A stretch of DNA of 12,059 nt from an uncultured Bacilli bacterium (GTDB taxonomy: Bacteria; Bacillota_I; Bacilli_A; RF39; UBA660): assembly GCA_947626215.1 (NCBI GenBank), contig CANQRJ010000034.1, forward strand, positions 1-12,059. Reading direction: 5' to 3'. The position numbers and the translations under genes were made by a program. The notes under the pieces were generated by a model that was not told the origin of the DNA, made no database searches, and saw nothing but the letters and a program-made list of their open reading frames with translations. Shown here one piece after another: positions 6,778-12,059 of this stretch; the first letter of the stretch is position 1, and every line of letters starts with the position of its first letter.

Positions 6778-8081
6778 TTTTTTCCTCCTTCTTTAAAGTT
6801 TTCTAAATTTTTTAGAACACTTGCAATATTTTTTTCATTGCCACTTTGCGTAGGAATATAATATTTTCTTCCTTTTAAAGAATCTGGTAAACATGTCATT
6901 TTTGCCACTTTTTCTTTGGTATCATGAGCATAGATATACCCTTTTCCAAATCCTATTTCTTGATCTAATTTGGTAACAGCATTTCTTAAGTGATATGGAA
7001 CTTGTTCTTTCATCGTGTCTATCGCATCCTTTTTAGCTTTCATATATGCGACATCTAGAGCATTCGATTTCGGTGAAACACTTAAATAAACAACAGCTTG
7101 AGTAAGGTTTACTGTGCACTCTGGCATTCCAATCGCGTGAGACGCCTCATAAGCACTTACTGCTTGTACTAAAGCTTCTTTATTGGCAAGGCCAATGTCT
7201 TCAGATGCAAAGCGAATGAGTCTTCTTGCTACGTAAAGTGGGTCTTCTCCTGCCTCAAGCATTCTTGCTAAGTAATAAACCGCGGCATCTGGATCACTAT
7301 TACGCATGGATTTATGTAAAGCAGAAATTAAATTATAATGTTCTTCCCCATTTTTGTCATATAAAAATACTTTACTTTGTAAAGATTTTTCTAATTGATC
7401 TTTCGTAATTGTTTTTCTATTTTTTTTCACAGGAGTAATTTCAATGACATTTTCTAAAGTGTTTAATGCACCTCTTGCATCTCCATTACAAAATTTTGCA
7501 ATAATTGATAAACAATCTTCATCCATGATTACATCTTGATACTCTGGAAGTTCTAAAGCTCTTTTTAAAATTTTTATAATTTCTTTTTCCTCTAGGCTTT
7601 TTAAAACATAAACCTTACTTCTTGATAGTAAAGCCGAATTCACTTCAAAAGAAGGATTTTCCGTTGTCGCGCCGATTAAAATAATGAGTCCATTTTCGAC
7701 AAAAGGTAAAAAAGCATCTTGTTGGGCTTTATTAAAACGATGAATTTCATCTACAAATACAATGGTTTTCTTTCCATTACTTTTATTAAATTTCGCTACA
7801 TCAATGAGTTCTTTAATTTCTTTTACACCACTTGTCACCGCGCTTAACTCATGAAAAGCCGAATTTGTTTGATTTGCAATAATCTTAGCAAGAGTCGTTT
7901 TTCCAACACCAGGAGGGCCCCAAAAAATCATAGAGGAAATACTATCAGATTCTATCATTTTCCTTAAAGGAGAACCCACTCCTACAATCTCTTCTTGGCC
8001 AAAAAAATGCTCTAAAGTTAAAGGACGCATTCTTTCTGCTAAAGGTTCATAGGTATTTTCATTTATATCAAATAAATCCAT
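6774..8081 (-). CDS. rarA: Replication-associated recombination protein A (RarA/MgsA AAA+ ATPase)
   Basis: 435 residues from the ATG at 8081, preceded at 3-4 nt by AGGTGATG, which matches the anti-SD well; GTG 8090 and ATG 8087 in the same frame lie within that site. Motifs: an N-terminal clamp/SSB-side segment RMRPLTLEHFFGQE (18-30), Walker A GPPGVGKTT (55-63), Walker B VDEIH with D111/E112, sensor-1 region GATTENPSF, an arginine-finger region near ALLSRSKVY, then the MgsA C-terminal tetramerisation domain (ARMLEAGEDPLYVARRLIRFASEDIG). It acts at stalled replication forks with SSB and the polymerase. The first 71 coding bases recur exactly at 9593-9663, so this 5' end appears to have been rebuilt when the segment upstream was inserted. 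It is now transcribed from a separate promoter together with dacA. Confidence 0.95.
   Translation of the reverse strand: MDLFDINENTYEPLAERMRPLTLEHFFGQEEIVGVGSPLRKMIESDSISSMIFWGPPGVGKTTLAKIIANQTNSAFHELSAVTSGVKEIKELIDVAKFNKSNGKKTIVFVDEIHRFNKAQQDAFLPFVENGLIILIGATTENPSFEVNSALLSRSKVYVLKSLEEKEIIKILKRALELPEYQDVIMDEDCLSIIAKFCNGDARGALNTLENVIEITPVKKNRKTITKDQLEKSLQSKVFLYDKNGEEHYNLISALHKSMRNSDPDAAVYYLARMLEAGEDPLYVARRLIRFASEDIGLANKEALVQAVSAYEASHAIGMPECTVNLTQAVVYLSVSPKSNALDVAYMKAKKDAIDTMKEQVPYHLRNAVTKLDQEIGFGKGYIYAHDTKEKVAKMTCLPDSLKGRKYYIPTQSGNEKNIASVLKNLENFKEGGKK
7999..8081 (-). repeat. Direct repeat, copy 1: 5' end of rarA
   Basis: Matches 9581-9663 in the same orientation over 83 bp with two mismatches (8009 and 8010); 8011-8081 is identical to 9593-9663. 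Further weak similarity (GTGAT of the ribosome site, 8086-8090 versus 9668-9672) extends upstream of the ATG. Confidence 0.95.
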
Positions 8082-8099
8082 AAACATCACCTATCCATA

Positions 8100-8105
8100 A
8101 TTATA
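8100..8105 (-). promoter_or_regulatory. Candidate -10 box for rarA-dacA
   Basis: TATAAT on the minus strand, 18 nt before the rarA ATG, so the leader would be very short. The -35 region is a pyrimidine run without a good consensus. It lies in the presumed inserted segment, so rarA would be driven by imported sequence. An AT-rich inverted repeat, AAAAAGA/TCTTTTT around GTGT, precedes it (about 8124-8141) and may act as a weak terminator. Confidence 0.45.
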
Positions 8106-8296
8106 CTATAAAAGAAAAAAAGAAAAAAGAACACTCTTTTTATTTTTTAAACAAAATTTTAAAAGTAATATCCAAAAGAAACAACGGATCAACTCTATTT
8201 TTTTACCATTTTTATTATTACACCTATTCAAGAATATCATGAATAAACGAAAATATTTAAAATAAACTCATTTCATTTTGTTCATTTTTCCAACAT

Positions 8297-8330
8297 AAAA
8301 AAAGTCTTTGAATGTTCATTCAAAAAACTT
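8297..8330 (-). terminator. Terminator of the 364-residue unknown gene
   Basis: Perfect 8-bp stem TTTGAATG/CATTCAAA (8324-8317 with 8314-8307, 2-nt loop), extended by an AAGT/ACTT pairing with a small bulge, and followed on the minus strand by seven T (8303-8297). It lies 19 nt past the stop codon. The remaining stretch to rarA (about 8106-8296) holds no gene I can support. Confidence 0.8.
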
Positions 8331-8348
8331 CTTTTCTTTCATTATAAA

Positions 8349-9443
8349 TCATTTTTTATAAGACATCGTTTTTGCTAATTTGCTCACTTGCTCTACTTCT
8401 TGAATCACTTCGCAATAATGCTTATATGGATTAAATTCACTTAATAATTTTTCATTATTAATCGAATTTAATGTATAGTTAATACTTCCTTTGTTATCTT
8501 GACTTATAAAAAGTTTTGGCGAATTATAAGACCAATTTCCATCCCTATCAATTGCAATTTTTTTGTTACCTTTTGTAACAACTAATTCTTTTAATTGTCC
8601 GTAACTTAAAGATAGCTTATCAGTGGTTTTCATATCATCTTCTATATCATTATTTAAATCCGGCTTTTTTTGTACTTTTATTTCAAAACTTGGATATTCT
8701 TCAACTTTACTTGTAGATATTTCACATATTTTTTTATATACTTTATTAATGTCTAAAGGAAAAGTTAATCCTAATAAATATCGTTGCAATTCATTTTCAT
8801 GATCTAATTTAAATGTATCATTATCGCTAAGCTTGTCACTTTTATCATTTTTCTGTCTTTTAATGTCTATACAAAAAATATATTCACCATTTGTTAATTC
8901 AAAATAAACTGAATATGGTGATAAATATCTATAGCAAGAATTTTTATTTTCAGAATTTTTAATCGTATAATGTTGTAAATAAAATATAATTGGTTTTTCT
9001 TCATATTGTGCAAAATATTCATATGTTTTGCTTTCGTTTAAATAATCAATGGTAAACTCTGGACCAAAATCTAAGAAATTTCCCCATTCTAATGATATTT
9101 TTGCAGTATTATTGTGATGGATAAAACGACAATAAAACGAAAAATTATGTTCATCTAATTGATCTAAAACACAAATTTCATTACTATCAATTCCAACTAA
9201 TTTTAATAAAAATCCAAATTTTTTTACTATTTCAGTTATATTCACTTTTTCTTGTGATGATGATATTCCAAGCCATTGTCCAACGAGAAATTGTAACTGC
9301 TCGTTTTTAAATATAACTTTTGGTACATCTTTTATTTCTTGATGAGCCGAAATCACTGATACATTTTCTTTACCTTTTGGTTCAATTTTTGAAATACTTT
9401 CAAACTTATTTTTTTTAGTTTTGAATATATGTTTTGTATTCAC
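8349..9443 (-). CDS. Protein of unknown function (364 aa), probable cargo of an inserted segment
   Basis: I do not recognise the family. The start is GTG 9443 with AAAGGAG 9 nt upstream; no ATG fits better. The protein is hydrophilic, with no signal peptide and no clear membrane helix, so it is probably cytoplasmic. A basic N-terminus (about 1-25) is followed by a region rich in aromatic residues and beta-like strands (about 50-240, with FSFYCRFIHH, ISLEWGNFLDFGPEF, PIIFYLQHYTIKN and YSVYFELTNGEYIFCIDIKRQ). An acidic linker (about 265-275, NNDIEDDMK) leads to a C-terminal part (about 280-364) with another strand-rich repeat-like section (KIAIDRDGNWSYN, LFISQDNKGSINYTLN) and a final helix. It has its own promoter and terminator and sits between two copies of the rarA start, so it looks like an acquired single-gene cassette. 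A role in phage defence or regulation would be pure guesswork. Confidence 0.8.
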   Translation of the reverse strand: MNTKHIFKTKKNKFESISKIEPKGKENVSVISAHQEIKDVPKVIFKNEQLQFLVGQWLGISSSQEKVNITEIVKKFGFLLKLVGIDSNEICVLDQLDEHNFSFYCRFIHHNNTAKISLEWGNFLDFGPEFTIDYLNESKTYEYFAQYEEKPIIFYLQHYTIKNSENKNSCYRYLSPYSVYFELTNGEYIFCIDIKRQKNDKSDKLSDNDTFKLDHENELQRYLLGLTFPLDINKVYKKICEISTSKVEEYPSFEIKVQKKPDLNNDIEDDMKTTDKLSLSYGQLKELVVTKGNKKIAIDRDGNWSYNSPKLFISQDNKGSINYTLNSINNEKLLSEFNPYKHYCEVIQEVEQVSKLAKTMSYKK

Positions 9444-9475
9444 TTAAACACACTCCTTTGAAATATTTGTAGATT

Positions 9476-9504
9476 ATTATAGCACAAAATGTAAATTAAT
9501 GAAA
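9476..9504 (-). promoter_or_regulatory. Promoter of the 364-residue unknown gene
   Basis: Minus strand TGCTATAAT, an extended -10 with perfect TATAAT at 9476-9481, 32 nt before the GTG start. The -35 at 17 nt (TTTCAT, 9499-9504) is poor, as is common with TG-extended promoters. Confidence 0.55.
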
Positions 9505-9570
9505 ATAGATTCTTTTATATCCAAATTCAATAGAGAACTTAACCGTTGTTATCGAAGCAACTAGTATCTA

Positions 9571-9663
9571 TCAAAAAGCACCAAAAAAATTTTCTAAAGT
9601 TAAAGGACGCATTCTTTCTGCTAAAGGTTCATAGGTATTTTCATTTATATCAAATAAATCCAT
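9571..9663 (-). pseudogene. Truncated 5' copy of rarA (30-codon remnant)
   Basis: The ATG at 9663 begins a frame identical to RarA for 24 residues (MDLFDINENTYEP... to ...RMRPLTLE). It then continues NFFG where RarA has HFFG, and ends AF-stop (TGA, 9573-9571). It sits 18 nt past the ASCH gene stop, exactly where the next gene of an operon would begin, with GTGAGTGAT upstream as a possible ribosome site. I infer this is the original rarA start, cut off by insertion of the segment carrying the 364-residue gene. It could still be translated as a 30-residue peptide. Confidence 0.85.
9581..9663 (-). repeat. Direct repeat, copy 2: displaced rarA 5' end
   Basis: Partner of 7999-8081 with an offset of 1,582 bp. 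Identity is exact over 9593-9663, with mismatches only at 9591 and 9592 before the match fades near the run of seven A. The two copies bracket the unknown gene, its promoter and its terminator. Confidence 0.95.
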
Positions 9664-9681
9664 ATGGATCACTCACTTTTT

Positions 9682-10017
9682 TTAAATTTTTTGTATTTTT
9701 ATAGCTACTACTCCATATTGGTCTTGTTCTTCTTTTTTATAATATTTTTCCATATCTTTTGGAGAAGCTTTTTCTCTTTCATCATATCCTAAATCTTTTT
9801 TATCAAAATGTTTATATAATTCTTCAAAATTTGGATATTTATATATTCCTTCTACTTTTACTGTTATTTTTTCATTCTTTTCTCTGTTTGTAAATTCTAT
9901 TAAATCTTTTTCTTTTACTTTTTGTCTTTTTTCATCATTTAAACGTAATTCTATTTTCTTCGTTCCTTTTTTGATATTTTGAAAAGGGACGTCATCTAAT
10001 TTCATTTTATGTGTCAT
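9682..10017 (-). CDS. ASCH domain protein
   Basis: 111 residues from ATG 10017, with AAGGA 8 nt upstream; an in-frame TTG just before it is not needed. The N-terminal pattern THKMKLDDVPFQNIKKGTKKIELRLNDEKR, then KEKDLIEFTNR (the position usually xxGDxIxF) and the C-terminal strand YGVVAIKIQKI, is that of small stand-alone ASCH proteins. These have a PUA-like beta-barrel pocket thought to bind RNA or modified nucleosides; some ASCH proteins are N4-acetylcytidine amidohydrolases. Specific function here is unknown. The gene follows lepB by 15 nt, so the two are cotranscribed. In the inferred ancestral order rarA followed 18 nt downstream. Confidence 0.8.
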   Translation of the reverse strand: MTHKMKLDDVPFQNIKKGTKKIELRLNDEKRQKVKEKDLIEFTNREKNEKITVKVEGIYKYPNFEELYKHFDKKDLGYDEREKASPKDMEKYYKKEEQDQYGVVAIKIQKI

Positions 10018-10032
10018 CAAAAATTTCCTTTC

Positions 10033-10524
10033 TTATTCTATGTTTCCAAATTTGTTTATTGGCCATATAACAAAACTGGTTACTCCTTTAATACTTTTTT
10101 TATTTACAGGCCCAAAAATTCGACTATCTAAAGAAATACTTCTGTTATCTCCCAAGATAAAATATTCATCACTTTTTAATTTTACTGGTTCAAAATCATT
10201 TGTCGTTCCATAGCCATAGTGATCTTCTATTTTTTTGCCATTTATATAAAGCATGCCATGCTCACATTGAATCGTTTCTCCAGGTAAACCATAAATTCTT
10301 TTAATTAAAGAATCTTCTCTCTTGCCATTTACTACTAAATCGGCCACGATGATATCATAACGTTTTATACTTTCTAATTTGTTTAAAATCATAATTTCAT
10401 TTCCATCTAATGTGTCATACATACTTTCACCATTGACTTTGACTGGTGTGATAATAAAAGTTCTAATTAAAAGAACTACAACTAAAATAATAATATAGGG
10501 AATTGCATCTTTGATATATTCCAT
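10033..10524 (-). CDS. lepB: Type I signal peptidase
   Basis: 163 residues, typical of the short Gram-positive SipS-like form. One N-terminal membrane helix (about 8-26) is followed by box B NGESMYDTL with catalytic Ser34, box D SLIKRIYGLPGE with catalytic Lys75, and box E GDNRSISLDSRIFG (125-138). All catalytic elements are present. It cleaves signal peptides of secreted proteins on the outer face of the membrane; DacA and the G-tract protein in this window carry candidate substrates. The start ATG has GAGG 5 nt upstream. It lies behind the rplS terminator, and no convincing promoter of its own is visible, so read-through or a weak promoter at about 10530-10560 must serve it. Confidence 0.94.
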   Translation of the reverse strand: MEYIKDAIPYIIILVVVLLIRTFIITPVKVNGESMYDTLDGNEIMILNKLESIKRYDIIVADLVVNGKREDSLIKRIYGLPGETIQCEHGMLYINGKKIEDHYGYGTTNDFEPVKLKSDEYFILGDNRSISLDSRIFGPVNKKSIKGVTSFVIWPINKFGNIE

Positions 10525-10562
10525 TTTTCCTCACCACACATAGTTTAACATAAAAAGATAAG

Positions 10563-10592
10563 AAAAAAAAGTGACTTTATAAATCACTTTTT
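10563..10592 (-). terminator. Terminator after rplS
   Basis: 9-bp perfect stem AAAAAGTGA/TCACTTTTT (10592-10584 with 10574-10566) with a 9-nt loop, followed by further T. The stem overlaps the TAA stop of rplS. Confidence 0.8.
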
Positions 10593-10932
10593 AAGCTCTT
10601 TCTTTTACTTTATATTCTTTACGCATTCCTTTGATGAAGTTTAGTTTAGCACGACGTACCATGCCTTTTTTCACAACTGTAATTTTGTCAATGGTAGGTG
10701 CATTTACTGGGAAAATACGTACTACTCCCACTCCACCAGATTTTTTACGTACTGTAAAAGTTTCAGATACACTTCCACCTTTTTTTGCAATTACTAATCC
10801 TTCAAAGGCTTGAATACGTTCTTTTTTCCCTTCTTTTACCCATACGTCTACACGAACTGTGTCTCCTACACGAAATTCTGGAATGTCTTTACGAATATGT
10901 TTTTCATTAATTTTGTCTACTAAATTAGCCAT
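10591..10932 (-). CDS. rplS: 50S ribosomal protein L19
   Basis: 113 residues from the ATG at 10932 (MANLVDKI), with AAAGG 9 nt upstream; a start three codons earlier would abut that site. Family marks: FRVGDTVRVDVWVKEGKKERIQ, FEGLVIAKKGG, FTVRKKSGGVGVVRIFPVNAP and the basic end VVKKGMVRRAKLNFIKG. L19 sits at the interface of the two ribosomal subunits. In many Bacillota rplS follows trmD; here it is preceded by an unknown gene and an insertion sequence, and has its own promoter and a structured leader. Confidence 0.97.
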   Translation of the reverse strand: MANLVDKINEKHIRKDIPEFRVGDTVRVDVWVKEGKKERIQAFEGLVIAKKGGSVSETFTVRKKSGGVGVVRIFPVNAPTIDKITVVKKGMVRRAKLNFIKGMRKEYKVKERA

Positions 10933-11014
10933 TCGTCTCATCCTTTCTATATATATTACATATTATCTTAAATTTTTATTCAGCGGATAATACATCACTT
11001 TTCATTTGAAAAGC
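10933..11014 (-). promoter_or_regulatory. Structured 5' leader of rplS, possible autoregulatory element
   Basis: About 80 nt lie between the predicted transcription start and the ATG. Two stems are visible on the minus strand: CTTTTC/GAAAAG with loop AAAT near the 5' end, and TATTATC/GATAATA enclosing 18 nt that begin CGCTGAAT. Leaders that bind L19 are known in Bacilli, but I cannot match a specific consensus here. Confidence 0.4.
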
Positions 11015-11020
11015 ACATAT

Positions 11021-11049
11021 AGTATAACAAATGAAAAAAAGAAATTCAA
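11021..11049 (-). promoter_or_regulatory. Promoter of rplS
   Basis: Minus strand TTGAAT (11044-11049), 17-nt spacer, TATACT (11021-11026). Near-consensus boxes at ideal spacing; transcription should start near 11014. Confidence 0.7.
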
Positions 11050-11068
11050 GTGTTTTTCAGTCGTTTTT

Positions 11069-11710
11069 CTACTCCTCTACTTTTCTTTTTCTTGTAAAAC
11101 TTTCTTTTTCCATAGATTCAAGAATAGACTCATACTTATTTATTTTTAAAAAGTGATTTTCATACCAGAGATTTTTTCCTTTTATTTCTTGTTCTCCAAT
11201 TCCTTTATATTTCCAAATAAATTGATTTTTCTTAGGATTTGAATCAAATTCTAAATCAGGTAAAAGGTTTGTTGTATATGTGATGAATGGACGAGAACGT
11301 TTTTTATTTTCTTCCACTATATAAGGTGTGGCAATAGAATCATAAAATCTCGTATTTATTCTTCCTACTTCTAAAGTGTCTTTTTCTTCTAAAATGATGT
11401 CATCTATTCTTAGTACTCCTTTAAAAAATGAACTTGAGTATAACCAAACTCCTCCATATTGAGTTGTGATTAAAAGTTTAAAATAATTTTCTTCTACTTC
11501 GTTTATAGGTGTAATTTTCACAGATTTTGGATTTTTTATAAACTCTATTTTATAAGAAACTTCGGGATTTCTATAGTCTATCAATTGATTTTTTTCATAG
11601 ATTAAAGACCCTAGCTCTTGCATAAAAAATGTTTGTAAGACTTCTGTATTTTGATTTTCTACCCACTTATTTATACTTTCGATAACTTGAAATATACTTT
11701 TATGTACCAT
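11069..11710 (-). CDS. Protein of unknown function (213 aa)
   Basis: I do not recognise it. ATG 11710 has GGAGG 7 nt upstream. The protein is hydrophilic, without a signal peptide or membrane helix. It starts with an amphipathic helix (SIFQVIESINKWVENQN) and continues with mixed charged and aromatic strands (KLLITTQYGGVWLYSSSFFKG, DDIILEEKDTLEVGRINTRFYD), then a Lys/Arg-rich C-terminus (ESFTRKRKVEE). It has its own good promoter and is divergent from the insertion sequence on its right. No convincing U-tract hairpin was seen after its stop, so some read-through toward rplS is possible. Confidence 0.75.
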   Translation of the reverse strand: MVHKSIFQVIESINKWVENQNTEVLQTFFMQELGSLIYEKNQLIDYRNPEVSYKIEFIKNPKSVKITPINEVEENYFKLLITTQYGGVWLYSSSFFKGVLRIDDIILEEKDTLEVGRINTRFYDSIATPYIVEENKKRSRPFITYTTNLLPDLEFDSNPKKNQFIWKYKGIGEQEIKGKNLWYENHFLKINKYESILESMEKESFTRKRKVEE

Positions 11711-11731
11711 TTTACTACCTCCAACAGTTTT

Positions 11732-11760
11732 AGTATAAAGAAAAAAATGAGGAATGTAAA
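11732..11760 (-). promoter_or_regulatory. Promoter of the 213-residue unknown gene
   Basis: Minus strand TTTACA (11755-11760), 17-nt spacer, TATACT (11732-11737), 22 nt before the ATG. Good match to a sigma-A-type promoter. Confidence 0.7.
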
Positions 11761-11782
11761 GATTTAATTTTTTAATACTTCT

Positions 11783-11803
11783 AAAAGAATCGAAAATTCT
11801 TTT
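11783..11803. repeat. Perfect 8-bp inverted repeat (hairpin) near the insertion sequence
   Basis: AAAAGAAT (11783-11790) and ATTCTTTT (11796-11803) around a CGAAA loop. It is not followed by a useful T tract on either strand and lies just upstream of the promoter of the unknown gene. It could be a binding site or part of the insertion-sequence border. Confidence 0.5.
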
Positions 11804-11842
11804 CCGGAGTTTGACAGTTGATGATTCATTATATATTCAATT

Positions 11843-11868
11843 AGCCCTTTTGTAATAAGGCTTTTTTT
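11843..11868 (+). terminator. Terminator-like hairpin ahead of the transposase
   Basis: AGCC(C)TT pairs with AAGGCT (11843 to 11862) and is followed by seven T on the plus strand (11862-11868). No plus-strand gene ends here. Such hairpins at the front of insertion sequences block outside transcription from entering the transposase; I infer that role from its position. Confidence 0.6.
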
Positions 11869-11893
11869 ATGTCAAGTTTTTGTTATTTTTTTG

Positions 11894-11922
11894 TTGTACA
11901 TTGTTACACATTATGATATAAT
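11894..11922 (+). promoter_or_regulatory. Promoter of the transposase gene
   Basis: TTGTAC (11894-11899), 17-nt spacer, TATAAT (11917-11922), 24 nt before the ATG. Confidence 0.65.
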
Positions 11923-11946
11923 TAAAATGTAAGGTAGTTGATTTCT

Positions 11947-12059
11947 ATGTATTTAAAGGCTTGTCCTAGTCATAAAGGAAAAATTTATCTTTCTTTTGTT
12001 CAAGGTTATAGAGATGACAATGGTAAAGTAAAACAAAAAACAATTCAAAAACTTGGTTA
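11947..12059 (+). CDS. Transposase N-terminus, IS1634/IS4-like (partial, runs off the right edge)
   Basis: ATG 11947 opens a frame to the window end (37 full codons): MYLKACPSHKGKIYLSFVQ followed by GYRDDNGKVKQKTIQKLGY. The pattern of a short N-terminal strand, then K-x-Y-L-S-x-V-x-G-Y-R-D-x-x-G-K-V-x-x-K-T-I-x-x-L-G-Y, is typical of IS1634-type DDE transposases of the IS4 superfamily. The catalytic part is outside the window, so intactness cannot be judged. Only a loose AAGG sits 12 nt upstream, a poor ribosome site, which fits low transposase expression. Confidence 0.75.
   Translation, partial: MYLKACPSHKGKIYLSFVQGYRDDNGKVKQKTIQKLG

Larger units (their letters stand above)
11843..12059 (+). 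mobile_element. Left part of an insertion sequence, IS1634/IS4-like (boundary approximate)
   Basis: Contains a terminator-like hairpin, a promoter and the transposase start; the right end lies outside the window. The exact left end and its terminal inverted repeat cannot be fixed without the other end. It should lie somewhere between about 11760 and 11890. Confidence 0.55.

Noticed and set aside
7226..7408. Plus-strand frame inside rarA
   Set aside because: Antisense shadow of the conserved RarA C-terminal domain, with no ribosome site.
9482..9570. Remnant gene or tRNA between the unknown gene and the truncated rarA copy
   Set aside because: I found no cloverleaf, no open frame of useful length and no recognisable protein similarity. 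Only a short GTTG/CAAC stem is visible.
10631..10813. Plus-strand frame inside rplS
   Set aside because: Antisense shadow of a ribosomal protein gene.
11811..11839. TTGACA-17-TATTCA on the plus strand as a second transposase promoter
   Set aside because: Transcription from it would start inside the terminator-like hairpin at 11843-11868. The promoter at 11894-11922 is better placed, so the match may be chance.

Overview
This window comes from a very AT-rich, low-GC Gram-positive bacterium. TGA is used as a stop codon (the RpiB-like gene and rarA both end in TGA), so this is not a Mycoplasma-type recoded genome. A D,D-carboxypeptidase and a type I signal peptidase point to a walled, monoderm cell. 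Strong AGGAG-type ribosome sites, sigma-A-like promoters and U-tract terminators fit Bacillota. A gut Bacilli lineage of the RF39/Erysipelotrichia kind is my guess from style alone, and is not proven. Every complete gene lies on the minus strand; only the partial transposase at the right edge is on the plus strand.

Layout from left to right (transcription of the minus-strand genes runs right to left). Positions 1-469 hold the start of a secreted or membrane-anchored protein whose frame is broken by a run of nine G (coding strand) six codons after the ATG, a likely on/off switch or sequencing slip. Positions 558-3410 are an operon of an RpiB/LacAB-like isomerase, an ABC ATPase and an ABC-2 permease of the NatAB/YhaQP kind. 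Positions 3495-4163 encode a DUF421 (YetF-like) membrane protein. Positions 4333-5409 encode a class II Fic AMP-transferase, bracketed by two nearly identical ~80-bp palindromic elements. Positions 5590-8081 hold dacA (D,D-carboxypeptidase) translationally coupled to rarA. Positions 8349-9443 hold a 364-residue gene of unknown function with its own promoter and terminator. Positions 9682-10524 hold an ASCH-domain gene and lepB. Next are rplS with a structured leader, a 213-residue unknown gene, and the left part of an IS1634/IS4-like insertion sequence.

Two places look like recent cassette insertions into an otherwise ordinary housekeeping stretch. First, the first 71 coding bases of rarA are repeated exactly at 9593-9663, directly behind the ASCH gene. 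This suggests an ancestral order lepB-ASCH-rarA-dacA, split by a ~1.58-kb segment that carries the unknown gene, rebuilt the rarA 5' end and brought a new promoter. Second, the Fic gene plus one palindromic element forms a 1,221-bp unit that looks duplicated in or recombined in between dacA and the DUF421 gene. These two cassettes, the G-tract and the insertion sequence are the most interesting parts; the remaining genes are conventional. All functional calls come from reading motifs by eye, without database searches.
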